A stretch of DNA of 64,000 nucleotides from Diadema setosum (taxonomy: Eukaryota; Echinodermata; Echinoidea; Diadematoida; Diadematidae). The first letter of the stretch is position 1, and the number at the start of each line of letters is the position of its first letter. The position numbers were made by a program, and so were the translations under genes. The DNA is taken from the NCBI GenBank assembly GCA_033980235.1, contig CM067070.1, forward strand, positions 28,844,627 to 28,908,626, written 5' to 3'. Of the stretch, positions 45,422-57,266 are shown piece after piece. A model generated the notes under the pieces. That model did not search any database, was not told the DNA's origin, and saw only the letters and a program-made list of their open reading frames with translations.

Positions 45422-47630
45422 CCACAAGCTCATATATGTAGTATGTAAGCATTATAGACCAAAATTACCTCCCAGGATTGTGCATACACGGGCTTTCAAG
45501 CGTTTGAATGTAGATGCTTTTTGCAAGGCACTCTTAGATGCCCGTATGGATACGGTTGTTAAACAGGGGGATTTAGAAGAAGGATGGAGAGTATTGAGAA
45601 ACACTTTTACTGAGATCTGTGATACCCATGCTCCTTTTATTTCGTTAAGAGTAAGAGGGTTAAAGACACCATGGGTTACCCCGGAGTTCATTAATTTGTC
45701 ACGTGAAAGAGATTATCTTCGTGCGAGGGCTGAGCGAACAAATGACTCTTTAGCATGGAGACATTTCAGAAATTGTCGAAATCATGTGAATAATCTGAGG
45801 ACCACACTAAAAAAGGAGTATTGCCAATATCAAATTGTGTCAAACAAAAATAATCCTACCCAACTATGGAAAGTGTTTAAGAGTCTTTCTCCTACTTCAA
45901 CGTACAGTGTACCGTCCAGTATAAGTCGAAATGGTTGCTGCGAGACAGATCCATTGAAAGTGGCTGATACATTTAATCGGTTTTTTGTGTCAATCGGTAG
46001 TGAACTGGTAGCTAAATTCTCTTCTGCAGAAACCAGAGTTGCGCATGGGGATAATCATCACTCAGTCACTCCAGGTACCTTCGCTTTTGTGAATGTAGAT
46101 GAGAGTTTTGTTATGAAGGAGTTGCAATCAATTCGGACTGACAAGTCAACCGGATTGGACGGTATCAGTGCCCGCCTTCTCAAACTGGCTGCACCTCTTG
46201 TTAGCAAACCGCTTACTGACCTTTTTAATCGTTCCCTTGGATCTGGGGTAATTCCCCAAGAATGGAAACTAGCCACCGTCACCCCCATTCACAAAGGAGG
46301 GGATAAGGACAGTATAAATAACTATCGTCCTATTTCAATTATTCCAACAATAATGAAGGTGCTGGAGAAAGCTGTTCACACTCAGTTACATGATTATCTG
46401 GCTGACCTCGACCTGTTAACACCACAGCAATCAGGCTTTAGGAAAGGGTACTCAACAAATACAGTATTAATTTATGTCAGTGATTATGTATTCAGGAATA
46501 TGGACAGCGGGAAACTGACAGGTTTGGTATTCCTAGACATAAGGAAAGCTTTCGACTCCGTGGATCATGGCCTGTTGTTACATAAACTACGTACATATGG
46601 TATAGGTGATAACGCAATATCATGGTTCAAATCATATTTGATAGGTCGGAAACAAAGCACAATGATCCAAGGGAAAAAATCTGATACACTGGCACTCAAA
46701 TCAGGAGTACCGCAGGGTTCTATTTTAGGACCCCTGCTCTTCACGCTTTTTGTTAACGACCTACCCTCTGTTGTTAAACACAGCAAAATCGTTTTATATG
46801 CAGATGACACTGCTATTATGTATAGCGCTACGAGTCCCAAAGAATTAGAGACTGTATTGAATGAAGATCTAAGGCGAGTAGAGTCGTGGTTGAACTCGAA
46901 TCGTTTAACACTCAACACTGAAAAAACAAAGTTTTTGTTAGTCGGCACCCCACAGAGAGTAAATGGTATCAGGGAAAACATTGATATTCAGATTGAAAGT
47001 GTGTCGATAGAACATGTGAAGACGGTCAAATATCTTGGTGTTTGGTTGGATCAACACTTGACCTGGAATGAACACGTTTCCCAGGTATCTGCCAAAATTG
47101 CTTCCAGGCTAGCTTTGCTGCGTAGAGTAAGAAAGTATTTGACTGTTGAGAGCGCTAAGCTATTAGCAAATGCTCTGATATTACCTTACTATGATTACTG
47201 CTCAAGTGTGTGGACAAACTCAAGTCAAAGAATACAGGATATTCTAATCAAGCAACACAAACAAACAGCAAGAATAGTTTTGCAGACAAACACTCGAACC
47301 TCAACCAATGAAATGTTCACACGTCTAAAATGGATAGATATGGAGAAGAGATGGAAATTTCAGAAAGGAAAACTTATGTTTGACATTCTGAATGATTCTG
47401 CCCCTGTATATCTGCAGAGTATGTTTTCAGCTGCCATGAGTGTACATCGATACAGTACGAGAAATGCTCAAAGTAGAGGTTTAGTTGTACCCAAAGTAAA
47501 AACTGAAAGTGGCAGAAAGGCATTTTCTTTTGATGGTGCAATACTTTGGAATAGTTTTCCAAGTGAAGTGAGAAATGCTCAAACAAAGCAAACATTTTGC
47601 ACTCAGTTTCTGAACAGTCGGCAATATTAA
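45381..47630 (+). pseudogene. LINE ORF, 3' part: endonuclease end and reverse transcriptase
   Basis: 749 codons overlapping the previous frame by 41 bases. It starts with the end of the endonuclease (THGLSDHKLIYVV carries the S-D-H motif), then RT blocks TGLDGISARLLK, NYRPISIIPTIMKVLEKAV, SGFRKGYSTNTVL, FLDIRKAFDSVDH, GVPQGSILGPLLF and YADD at residues 473-476, then KYLGVWLDQHLTWNEHV and the tail AILWNSFPSEVRNAQ. The ATG at 45381 is not a native start. The reverse transcriptase itself is uninterrupted. Confidence 0.85.
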
Positions 47631-47834
47631 GATGCTGTATTGGTGATTATCATATACATGATTACATTTGATAATTTGGTATATGTTTTTGTTTTTTGTT
47701 TTTTGTTTTTTTCACAAGCAATATTGTTTTGGTAATGACTTGAAGTTACATACACACATGTGTTTGCTATGGTATGTACATGTTTGTAGGAGTGCAGGCC
47801 CACCTTTGGTGGTTGTCGGAGAGTTTGTGCTGTG

Positions 47835-47932
47835 GTGACAGGTTTTGTTTTTCTTTTCTTTTCTTTTCTTTCCTTTTCTTCTCTTTTCTTTTCTTTACTC
47901 TTCTTTTCTCTTTTTTTTTTCTTCCTTTCTCT
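47835..47932. repeat. TTTTC-rich polypyrimidine tract
   Basis: Repeated TTTTC units in the 3' UTR of the LINE. Confidence 0.85.
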
Positions 47933-48839
47933 GTTTTGAAGGTCATTCACATTGCTATTAGATGAGATAGGCTTTCTGGTTAACTGTTGCACAATGTGTT
48001 GCCATGGTAACAGTACATTTTGAATGAAAAATCATGTTAAAAAATATGGATTTGGAGTATTTGGTTTGAAATCTGGCATATGTGATCATTATATGATTTA
48101 GATGTTTGAATTTTTCCTATGTTATATATGTAATTGAAAAGTGCGTTGCCATGTTCACAACATCATTTGAATGAAAATTATAGAATAATACTGCCTTTTT
48201 TTTTTTTTTTTAGTTCTTGAGTATTGGATTTGAAATTTGGGATATGATATGATCTCATGATATCATAGTTGTGTAGATTTTTTGTAATGTTATACATTGT
48301 GTTACGCTGTTACCATGGCAACAGCGTTTTCACTGACAAACAGAATTTGTCGATATATTTATTTTTCTCAGATTTTGGGCATTAGACAAGAGATATGAGA
48401 TATGATATACAGCTGTATATGTGAATCCCATTGGGCAGTGTATTCGTATTCTTATTTTATGTTGAGTAACATATTATCATGTTCATAAGTTTGTTATTAG
48501 CAAGAATATAATAAGATGGTTGCTGGCTGGGTTCATTTCTTCCCGCTTTGGGTGGGGGTATTTATCACTCTCAGTGAAAGTTTTAATAGGCCCATCACCA
48601 TGTTATTATCGCTTGTTTGACTAGTAAACGTGTAATTGTCAGTGTATAGTTATTGTGTGACTGTATGTAGGGGACTCAGTGGAAGAATTGTACCTGTCCA
48701 CATACAGTGTGTTGTATTTGATGTATATGTCTCTGCAACTGTAATGTCTGTTTGTGCAGGGCCCCCAGTAAGAAGTACTTGCCTACTGATGGGGCTACCC
48801 TGTTGAAAAAAGACTGAATAAATAAATAAATAAATAAAT

Positions 48840-51413
48840 CATGACTACAAACAAGTGTCAAGGTTGCTTCTCTCGGCATAATCACCAAGAGGTTTCAAAT
48901 GTATATTGTATATATAATACGTGAAATCGCATATTTGAAAACAATTCATGTACTGAAAACATTTGAACCTATGTGTTAGAATATTGGTTCCATAATTTGT
49001 GCAATGATCAGCTGATGATATCATTGCAAAGACAGTGAACACTTTTTTTTTAGACATGTAAAAAGTGTTGAGTCCACTATCTGTATGAAAAGAAATTATG
49101 TTTTAAATGTATTCAACAGTTGTTTGCAAAGTCCATCAGTTCATAGGCATCGATGGCTCAGTTCTATATATGAAATTGAGTCATTTGTTGGCTTGTGTTG
49201 CATAACAACAACAGTATTTCCGGATTTTTCTATGTCTTATACTTTTAGTAACAATTTGCTTATAAGCTCAAACATTCGTACACACTCTTTGCATTACACA
49301 CTACAATTATTATCTGCATGTCTCACAAATACCCGAGTGTGTCAACGAGCAATTGGTTTTTAGCCTGTTTATTGTACTTTTGTTATTGTCCAAAGAACAA
49401 TGCTGATGTGAGATAAATTACTATTTTATCTGAAATGAGTAATTAACAACAACAGTATTTCCGGATTTTTCTATGTCTTATACTTTTAGTAACAATTTGC
49501 TTATAAGCTCAAACATTCGTACACACTCTTTGCATTACACACTACAATTATTATCTGCATGTCTCACAAATACCCGAGTGTGTCAACGAGCAATTGGTTT
49601 TTAGCCTGTTTATTGTACTTTTGTTATTGTCCAAAGAACAATGCTGATGTGAGATAAATTACTATTTTATCTGAAATGAGTAATTAACCACCATCAGTTT
49701 ACGTGTAACATGCAAGCTACTCTCACTGAAATGTATGATGATTATGTGTATAATCAGTTGTCCTGTAACCATTATTATTCACACACTTGATTTTGTATAC
49801 AAACATTCCAATTCCTAGCAAAGTGACTGATCTACGGAGGAACTTAGGCATGGATTTAATATATTATTAAAATTTTCGTATCAAAAATTATCACATTTCC
49901 ATTTTCATCTCATTCGCATAACAAAATAAATCTAAAGATATCAATTTCAAAGGCTTTAGAGACGCCATCACAACAAGTTTTTGAACTCCAAAAAAGTAAT
50001 CAAGTAATCACAGACTTCCGAAATCCGGATAAATTAATGCTTAGAAGCATAAATTCATCCGGAAGCATTCATCCGGAAGCATTAATCTCAGAAGCATTAA
50101 TTCATTAATAACAGAATTTATTGTTAGTATAGTATTGATAGATGTCATGATACCTGAATACATACGATCATTCCATTATTCCCTTACTTGAAAAATACTA
50201 AATGTTGCAGATATGAATAGTTTTGAAGAAAACCAGAGTTAAGTTTTTAGAAATAGAAGTGAATATCTAATGCAGTAATTTCATAGGCACAAATTATTCT
50301 GTGATGATTATCGCATTTTAACGTTTCAGTCAAATGAAGACAGGAACACGCAGACAGCAATGGCGGAAGTGCGATTGTGGGAAAGAGACACGTGACACAA
50401 GGATTGCACGTACTAAGTACCTTTTTCCTGTAATCTAAGTCTGCATTATGATTGATCATACTGAGGTACTATGCCATCTCGTCTCAAACACATGTATCTA
50501 GAAATTCAATAAAGCTTTACCTTTCCTGGATTGCAAGCTTTTGGTGTCATTGACGATTCTTGTAATTAGTAAATGCGATGAACTGGGCGCCGATTGTCCA
50601 ACATGGAGTCTCGGTAGTAGTTGCGGCTATTGCTTCTCGAAGCCGGATCATAAATCATGGCGTGTGTGCGCATATATCATTGTATTTGACTACTTTGTGA
50701 TTAGGCCAATATCTCCGGCAGGACAGAGTTCAAATTTGCCAGCAGTTCTGAGCGGTAGATTTAAGACAGCAAAATCATAGTTTGTTTCTACAACGCAGCG
50801 AACTTTTAAGTCTACCCCCCCCCCCCCCCCAAAAAAAAAAAAAAAAAAAAAACTAAAAATAAAGGTTGCGTTTACACCATGTTACCGGTGGCCACGGCCG
50901 CCCCATTTTCTTGAAAAGAAATGTGACATGGCTAGATGAGACATTCTGCTGTCCCCATCCCCTCCCCCTCCCAACGTCTTCTTGTTCCAGTCCTCGCCCC
51001 GGTAAACATTACAACTATCAGACGCTGTTCTTACGGCGTCTGATCAGGCTAGACTATCAATCCTCATTTTAGTACCGGGACGCTACCGGGACTGTCATGA
51101 CATTATTTTTTTTTTTTTGACAGTTTAAAATCTGACACGGCATTAACGACAATTACGGTCAGCCACGTTTGACAATCCCGTCTCACCGCGTCGTTTCACG
51201 TCCCATCCCGATTTTTTCACAGTGGCCTTAAACGGAACCGCCGATGTTACCGGAAACATAGTGAAAACGCAGGTTTTACCCTCTTTGTGTGTAAGACACG
51301 ACATCATTTGTATGAGTGTTCGCCACATCACCCCAGTCTCAGATCAAGTCCTTGTCACCCCTTTAAGGCTCGAACAGGTACAGGTCATTGTATGAATAAT
51401 ATAATATAATATA
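48840..51413. other. Intergenic stretch, no gene seen
   Basis: Contains the 241-bp tandem duplication (49204-49685), a short repeat around 50032-50100 (CATCCGGAAGCATTAA-like units) and a C-run/A-run at 50815-50852. No coding pattern. Confidence 0.45.
49204..49685. repeat. Perfect 241-bp tandem duplication
   Basis: 49204-49444 (AACAACAACAGTATTTCCGG ... GAGTAATT) is followed at once by an apparently identical copy 49445-49685. No difference was seen by eye, so the event is recent or an assembly artefact. Confidence 0.9.
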
Positions 51414-51449
51414 GGTTTTCCCGATCAATTTCATACTTTTGTCATTCAA

Positions 51450-51725
51450 GTTCCTATTCCGAGCATTCGATTTCACGCATTCCACGCTCGCAGCACTGAA
51501 TCAGCAATCAAATTCAAAATCCGGTCATTCGAATTCACTATACGAGCAGTCAAATTCACTCTCGGAGCATTCAAATTCACTATCGGAGCATTCAAATTCA
51601 CTATTGGAACATTCAAATTCACTATCGGAGCATTCAAATTTAAGAGAGGAGCACGCATTTCATCAATGAGCATTCAAATTCATGTCAAGCTGGCGACGGA
51701 ATCTCGTCGGTCATTCAAATTCGTG
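51450..51725. repeat. Tandem GCATTCAAATTCACT repeats (left subterminal block)
   Basis: Units such as GGAGCATTCAAATTCACTAT recur every 21 bases at 51540-51640, more diverged on both sides. The open frame through them (repeated SEHSNSL) is a by-product of the 21-base period. Confidence 0.85.
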
Positions 51726-52808
51726 AATTGACCGATTCGGGTTCGTTGAGGGCAGCAGACATTTTATGGCACTGGGCGCAGCCATGAGCTTAAAGCCCAA
51801 ACAAAGTTCTGGTATGCCTGCAAAAGTTGTCAAATTTTGCTCCAAAATGTGAACGTATGCCTAGGAAATATGCGGAATAACGCTGTAATAACAAGATATT
51901 CGATGGGTAAGGACGAAAATGGGATATGTTAACCAAAAACATTCAGTCTCGGAACTTACCCGAACGGGGTCAGGCTAGACTCGGACTCGGGGATAACTCG
52001 GCCTCGCTTTGCTTGACGGCGGGATGAGTTGTACTGCTACTGGTTTTCCCTCTGGATTGTACAGTACTATGCATACGGGAGCGGCGTGTATAAACTACAT
52101 TGTAGCGTTCTGGCTACTCGCAGTAATGGTCCGAGTTGTTACAACACGCGCATCAAAAACCTCTTTGGCGCGCATGCAAAATTAGTGTGCGCCTCTCAAG
52201 CACCTCTAAAAACAATCAAAGACAATTGATAAACAACAACAAAAACTTCAAAGACCGCGCGTCTCAGCAACTGAGGTGATGTATGTGCGTATTATAAAGC
52301 GTCTTTGCTAGTAGGGATTGGTATCTGGTATCTGGTGGGTGAAGACGTATGTGTTTGTTGCTCTTGAGTTTGGCTCCCTATAACCGTCTATTCACGTTTC
52401 TACTGGAAAATTTTCATATTGGCTGAATGCTTGCACATAGGTGGACCTGTCTGTGATAATATCTTTTTACATCATATCACCATTTTGCATTTTTCGTCGA
52501 TTTTTCGTCGTTTCTGGATATATTTTCATCATATAAAACTTCTTCGAGCTTCATCATCACTATCCTAGCAAGGGATCATCTGCGCATCTTATTGTTATCT
52601 CAACGCGCCTGTCTCTTGGAAACTCGCGCTTGCATCATCACTTCTTCTTCCAAGTGCATCTTTTTATTGTCCTCCCTGCGCTTGTCTCCCGGCATCTGTC
52701 ATAACACCATTCTCTTTCTCCTGAGCACTTGCCCCTCGCGCGCACCCCATCGCGTCTTGTCATCAGTGCATCAGCTCTAGTGCGCAGCCGTTTCTTGATT
52801 GTGACGTC

Positions 52809-53678
52809 ATGGCAAGTGGAAGTCGCTTCACAGTTCTAGATGATGAGGTGACGGCGAAGCTGCAGCCTGACGTCGACGTGGATCTGAAGCTGGAGAAAGC
52901 TGTTACTTATGCAGTGGCCACAGCGACAGGAGTGCCCCCTGAGGTAAAGAGTAAACCCTCAACCAGTCCTCCCGATAAGGATGCTACGAGAGATCTGGTG
53001 GCGGAAGTGGTTGGAAAGGTTCTGGCAACCCTTCAGCCCGTCATAGTACAGGCAGTAACAGCAGCTGTATCAACGGCGATGACATCATTGATGGACCAGC
53101 TGGTGGAGAAGATCGACCATCGAGGAGGAGAGAGAGCAGATCTTGGTCAGATGAAGCGAACCATTCAGATCAACCATTTTGAGAATGAAAGGTTGGAGCA
53201 GTACACCAGAAAAGAAAATGTCAAAATTTACGGCGTGAAGGAAGCGGAGGATGAGGATACGACCAAGGTCGTCGTTGAGTTGGCCAAGGAGATCGGCGTC
53301 AACCTGTCCACTTCTGATCTGAGTATTTGTCATCGCCTCGGGAACGGCCAGAAGGGAAAGCGCACTATCATCGCGCGCTTCGCAAGGAGAGAGGCCAAGG
53401 CCTCTCTGATGAAGAGCAAGAAAATCTTGAGGAAAAAGGCGTCTCACAAGGAGGTCTATATCAACGATGACCTGACGAGAATGCGCAGCAAGGTGGTGCA
53501 AGAGATGAAGAAGGACACTGGAATTCTGAAAGTATGGACAATTGATGGGAAAATCCACTTCATCTCTAAGAGGGACGAGAAGACTGTAAAGGTAATTGAC
53601 TCTCTTGATAAGGTCATGATGCAACTTGGGTGGGATGAGCGCAAAATGAGAGAGCTTGGTATTTACCTTGAGCTATAG
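52809..53678 (+). CDS. LINE ORF1: nucleic-acid-binding protein
   Basis: 289 codons from ATG at 52809. An N-terminal variable region is followed by an Ala/Val-rich helical stretch (about 60-100; VLATLQPVIVQAVTAAVSTA) and a probable coiled coil (about 100-135). The core starts ENERLEQYTRKENVKIYGVK and includes DLSICHRLG, RTIIARFARREAKASLMK, and the C-terminal KEVYINDDLTRMR. This order (coiled coil, RRM-like fold with H-R-x-G and I-V-R-F-like strands, C-terminal domain) is that of L1-type ORF1 proteins, which coat the element RNA and act as chaperones. It ends at UAG 53676-53678; the reading frame stays open beyond. Confidence 0.8.
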   Translation: MASGSRFTVLDDEVTAKLQPDVDVDLKLEKAVTYAVATATGVPPEVKSKPSTSPPDKDATRDLVAEVVGKVLATLQPVIVQAVTAAVSTAMTSLMDQLVEKIDHRGGERADLGQMKRTIQINHFENERLEQYTRKENVKIYGVKEAEDEDTTKVVVELAKEIGVNLSTSDLSICHRLGNGQKGKRTIIARFARREAKASLMKSKKILRKKASHKEVYINDDLTRMRSKVVQEMKKDTGILKVWTIDGKIHFISKRDEKTVKVIDSLDKVMMQLGWDERKMRELGIYLEL

Positions 53679-53710
53679 GAACTCGAGGCACGTGCCTGCG
53701 AAGTTCAAGG
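53676..53710 (+). promoter_or_regulatory. UAG between in-frame ORF1 and ORF2 with adjacent stem-loop
   Basis: UAG is followed at once by GAACTCGAGGCACGTGCCTG then CGAAGTTC. GAACT can pair with AGTTC and AGGC with GCCT around an ACGT loop, giving a stem-loop that starts directly after the stop. A structure 3' of UAG in a continuous frame resembles readthrough sites of some retroelements. The function is inferred. Confidence 0.45.
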
Positions 53711-56700
53711 ACATCTTGCGTTACAGGACCATAATTATTGCAATTTGTCTACAATCAATCTTAGAATATTAGGCCTGAACTTATGCGGTCTCAAGAAAAA
53801 GTGTGATTACGGAATTTTTACAGAATACATCAAGAATTTTGATATAGTATGTTTATCCGAAACTAAAACAGACTCCATTGATCCGGTTTACTTCCCTGAC
53901 TTTCATTGTATAACTGCAAAGAAAAAGAATTTGAAAAGTTTCCATGCTCTTGGTGGTGTTCATGGTCTCGCAATAATCATTTCAGATAAGTATAAAAGTA
54001 ATTATGAGATATTGGATGAAACAAATTCAGATTCAGTTTTATGGATAAAACTTGTTTTACCTGGTTTTTCAGCTCTAATAGGGGCAGTTTATGTTCCGCA
54101 CGAAGGTTCAAAATATTTTGATAGTGATGTATTTGATACCATTATAAATGATTGCATCAATATCCAAGCAAAGTATGACATTCCTTTGCTGTTGGTTGGT
54201 GATTTTAATTCTAGGACGGCTTGTCTCCAAGATTTTGTTACTATTGAAGATGAAATCCAAAATGAAACTGGTTTGCATTTTATGAATGATTCGTTTTTTA
54301 ATGCAAGAAATGAGCTTGAGTCTCTTGGTATTTGCACCGACAGATACAATATGGATCACATAACCAATAACAATGGATTTAAATTGATAGAACTGTGTAA
54401 ATGTTTAGATATACATATTGTTAACGGTAGAGTTGGTGATGATAAAGGTAAAGGTAGCGTTACATGTGCAGATGTTAGCACCATTGACTACGCAATAGCC
54501 TCATCTGAACTATTTATGAACCTCAGTAATTTTTATGTGGATATATTTGATGAACTCTTGTCCGACAAACATTGCCCGATCGTCTTAAGTATACATGCAA
54601 AAACGTCATCAACTGTTCCTTGTTTGAAAAGTATTAACAAAACGGCCAATAGTTCCGAAAAGGATGATAACAATTATAACACAAAAATGAGAAGGATTAA
54701 ATGGAATAACGACAGGAAGTCTGAGTTTGTAAATGGTCTGAACGCTTCTGCTTTATCCGAATTAGATTCCTTTATCGAGTCCATAAATGTTGATAATGTT
54801 GGTCAAGAGGACATCGACAAAGCGATCAATCTATTGCAAGAAGTGTATGTTAATGCGGCTTCTTCATCTGGAATGCTGCACGAGATGAAGAGTAAATCGC
54901 GTATTAGCAAAACGACTCTTTCTAGCTCTCAGCCATGGTTTGATAAAGAGTGCAAAGAATATAGGAAAAAATTCATGCAAATTAAAAACAAATGTCGAGA
55001 AAATAGATCAGATTATATGGATGAAAAGAGAACAATTGGCAAGAGTTATAAAAACTTTGTACGATCAAAGAGAAGAAAATACTTTGCTGACTTACATACT
55101 AACATAAGGAGTTTGAAAAGCAAAAATCCCAAAGATTACTGGAATATTATAAGTAGAAACAAAAAGGGAACTACAGCGCCTTCGAACATTTCAATAGAAG
55201 ATTTCTTTGAACACTTTAAAAGCTTAAACAATGAAGCTTCGAATACTGTTGTCGTAGAACTTGATTATGGCATTGGTATGAATTATGAATTGAATCGAAG
55301 AATTGATGAGTCCGAAGTGATACAGCAGCTTAAACGTCTTAAAAATGACAAGGCTCCTGGGGATGATATGATTCTAAACGAATTGTTAAAGAATAGTTCT
55401 AAATCTCTTTTGAAACTTGTTACCAAACTGTTTAATATAGTGCTTGACACAGGTATAATACCCTCAAGCTGGGTGGTAGGCTTGATTAAACCTTTGTTCA
55501 AAGGTAAAGGCTCACCTGATGCTGCTGATAACTACAGGGGTATCACCCTCTTAAGTTGTGTTGGTAAGCTATTCACTGCTATTCTAAATGAACGCATTAC
55601 TATGTTCATTGACTCTTATGATCTACTTGGTGAAGTTCAAGCCGGTTTCCGGTCAGGTTATTCTACGATGGATCATATTTTTTCATTGCATGCAATTGTT
55701 GATTGGCATTTACAAAAAAAGAAAAAATTGTATTGTGCTTTTGTGGATTATAAAAAAGCTTTTGATTTAGTTGATCGAAGTTCGCTTTGGATTAAATTAT
55801 TGAAGGACGGGATTAATGGAAAATTATTGCGTGTAATAGTCAAAATATACGACAACGCTAAATCTTGTATTTCATATGGTGGTAAGAAATCCGATTATTT
55901 TCAGAGTAACGTAGGAGTGAGGCAAGGTGAAAATTTGTCTCCAATCTTATTTGCACTGTATCTGAATGATTTTGAATCTTTTTTACAAGAGAGATACAAT
56001 GGTCTGAGCTCTCTATCTACATCAATTCACAATTGCTTTTTTGAGAATGAAATGGATGTTTATATAAATCTATTCACTCTTTTGTACGCTGACGATACTA
56101 TTGTACTTGCTGAAAGTGCGAATGATTTACAAGATGCTCTTAACGCTCTTTCTGATTATTGCCAATTGTGGCATCTTACTGTTAATACCACAAAGACGAA
56201 GGTTGTTATTTTTTCTAGAGGTAAAGTTAGAAATATTCCAAAGTTTTATTTTGCCAATGAACTTTTAAGTGTAATTGATGAGTATGTATATTTAGGAACA
56301 ATATTCAACTATAACAATAGCTTCAAAAAAGCTATAAATAAACAAGTAACTCAAGCACAAAGAGCTATGTACTCCATGAAGAGCAAAATTGCATCCCTTT
56401 GTCTACCTGTTGATATTCAACTTGAGTTATTTAATCAATTGATATTACCAATTCTGTTATATGGATGTGAGGTTTGGGGTTTTGAAAATGTAATTCAAAT
56501 TGAAACGTTTTATTTGAAGTTCTGTAAAGAATTGCTTGGTCTGAACAAGAGAACTCCCAATTGCATGACTTACGGTGAACTTGGGCACTACAAATTAGAA
56601 AAAATTGTCACTAGTCGAATGCTTATGTTCTGGTATCGTCTCGTAAATGGAAAATCAGCTAAATTATCAAGCGTCATTTATAGCTTTGAATTTTTCTCCT

Positions 56701-57266
56701 TTTTGAAGGGGAAAAATCAGATGGGTTGGATTTTTAAAGTAAAGAATACTCTTGATAGCTTAGGCCTTTCTGACGTGTGGAAGAGTCAAGCAAGTAATCT
56801 ATCTTTATCTTCATTCAAAAGAATAATAGATACAAAAATTAAAGATATGAGTCAACAGGAGTGGCACAGTGATGTTGAGTTAAACAATCAATGCACTGTT
56901 TATAGAATTTTTAAGCAGCAATTATGCTTTGAAAAGTATCTGATTCGTCTTAATGAAAATGATAGGAAATCTTTAACACGTTTTCGTTGCCTTAATCATA
57001 AGCTTCCAATAGTGTCTGGGCGTTACAAAGACATTCCAAGAATTGAACGTTTGTGTACCTATTGTTCTAAAAATGATATTGGTGATGAATTTCATTATTT
57101 GTTTGTATGCCCCTTCTTTATGACAGAACGTAAAAGATTTCTCGAAAAGTATTATAGGAAGTATCCTAACACATTTAAATATGATCAATTGTTTAATTCC
57201 ACTAAGAAAAAGACTCTGACAAACATTTCGAGGTTTTGTAAGATAATAATGTCCTTTTTTAGTTAG
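53679..57266 (+). CDS. LINE ORF2: APE endonuclease, reverse transcriptase, CCHC knuckle
   Basis: Open in the same frame as ORF1 from directly after its UAG to TAG at 57264-57266. There is no AUG before the endonuclease; the usual first candidate is TTG at 53745 (1173 codons from there). Endonuclease: ILGLNLCGLKKK, LSETKTD, GAVYVPHEG, LLLVGDFNSR, TIDYAIAS, LLSDKHCPIV. RT: KAPGDDMILNELLK, DNYRGITLLSCVGKL, QAGFRSGYST, FVDYKKAFDLVD, GVRQGENLSPILF, and catalytic YADD at residues 781-784 counted from 53745. The C-terminus has CTYCSK...FHYLFVC, a CCHC knuckle (about 1104-1122). It cuts the target and copies element RNA there. Expression probably needs stop readthrough or re-initiation. Confidence 0.85.
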   Translation, partial: ELEARACEVQGHLALQDHNYCNLSTINLRILGLNLCGLKKKCDYGIFTEYIKNFDIVCLSETKTDSIDPVYFPDFHCITAKKKNLKSFHALGGVHGLAIIISDKYKSNYEILDETNSDSVLWIKLVLPGFSALIGAVYVPHEGSKYFDSDVFDTIINDCINIQAKYDIPLLLVGDFNSRTACLQDFVTIEDEIQNETGLHFMNDSFFNARNELESLGICTDRYNMDHITNNNGFKLIELCKCLDIHIVNGRVGDDKGKGSVTCADVSTIDYAIASSELFMNLSNFYVDIFDELLSDKHCPIVLSIHAKTSSTVPCLKSINKTANSSEKDDNNYNTKMRRIKWNNDRKSEFVNGLNASALSELDSFIESINVDNVGQEDIDKAINLLQEVYVNAASSSGMLHEMKSKSRISKTTLSSSQPWFDKECKEYRKKFMQIKNKCRENRSDYMDEKRTIGKSYKNFVRSKRRKYFADLHTNIRSLKSKNPKDYWNIISRNKKGTTAPSNISIEDFFEHFKSLNNEASNTVVVELDYGIGMNYELNRRIDESEVIQQLKRLKNDKAPGDDMILNELLKNSSKSLLKLVTKLFNIVLDTGIIPSSWVVGLIKPLFKGKGSPDAADNYRGITLLSCVGKLFTAILNERITMFIDSYDLLGEVQAGFRSGYSTMDHIFSLHAIVDWHLQKKKKLYCAFVDYKKAFDLVDRSSLWIKLLKDGINGKLLRVIVKIYDNAKSCISYGGKKSDYFQSNVGVRQGENLSPILFALYLNDFESFLQERYNGLSSLSTSIHNCFFENEMDVYINLFTLLYADDTIVLAESANDLQDALNALSDYCQLWHLTVNTTKTKVVIFSRGKVRNIPKFYFANELLSVIDEYVYLGTIFNYNNSFKKAINKQVTQAQRAMYSMKSKIASLCLPVDIQLELFNQLILPILLYGCEVWGFENVIQIETFYLKFCKELLGLNKRTPNCMTYGELGHYKLEKIVTSRMLMFWYRLVNGKSAKLSSVIYSFEFFSFLKGKNQMGWIFKVKNTLDSLGLSDVWKSQASNLSLSSFKRIIDTKIKDMSQQEWHSDVELNNQCTVYRIFKQQLCFEKYLIRLNENDRKSLTRFRCLNHKLPIVSGRYKDIPRIERLCTYCSKNDIGDEFHYLFVCPFFMTERKRFLEKYYRKYPNTFKYDQLFNSTKKKTLTNISRFCKIIMSFFS

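Larger units (their letters stand above)
44100..48839 (+). mobile_element. Near-complete 2A-bearing LINE with (AAAT)n tail
   Basis: Coding region 44192-47630, then a 1.2-kb 3' UTR ending GACTG(AATA)n, an AAAT-type tail at 48815-48839. It encodes a leader with signal peptide and 2A, an APE endonuclease and a reverse transcriptase, the composition known for CR1/L2-type sea urchin elements with 2A. The 5' border is approximate. One base of frameshift separates the two open frames; otherwise the copy looks young. Confidence 0.82.

Noticed and set aside
51439..51669. Repeat protein with SEHSNSL units
   Set aside because: The 21-base period of the DNA repeat creates open frames on both strands; it is the subterminal array of a transposon.
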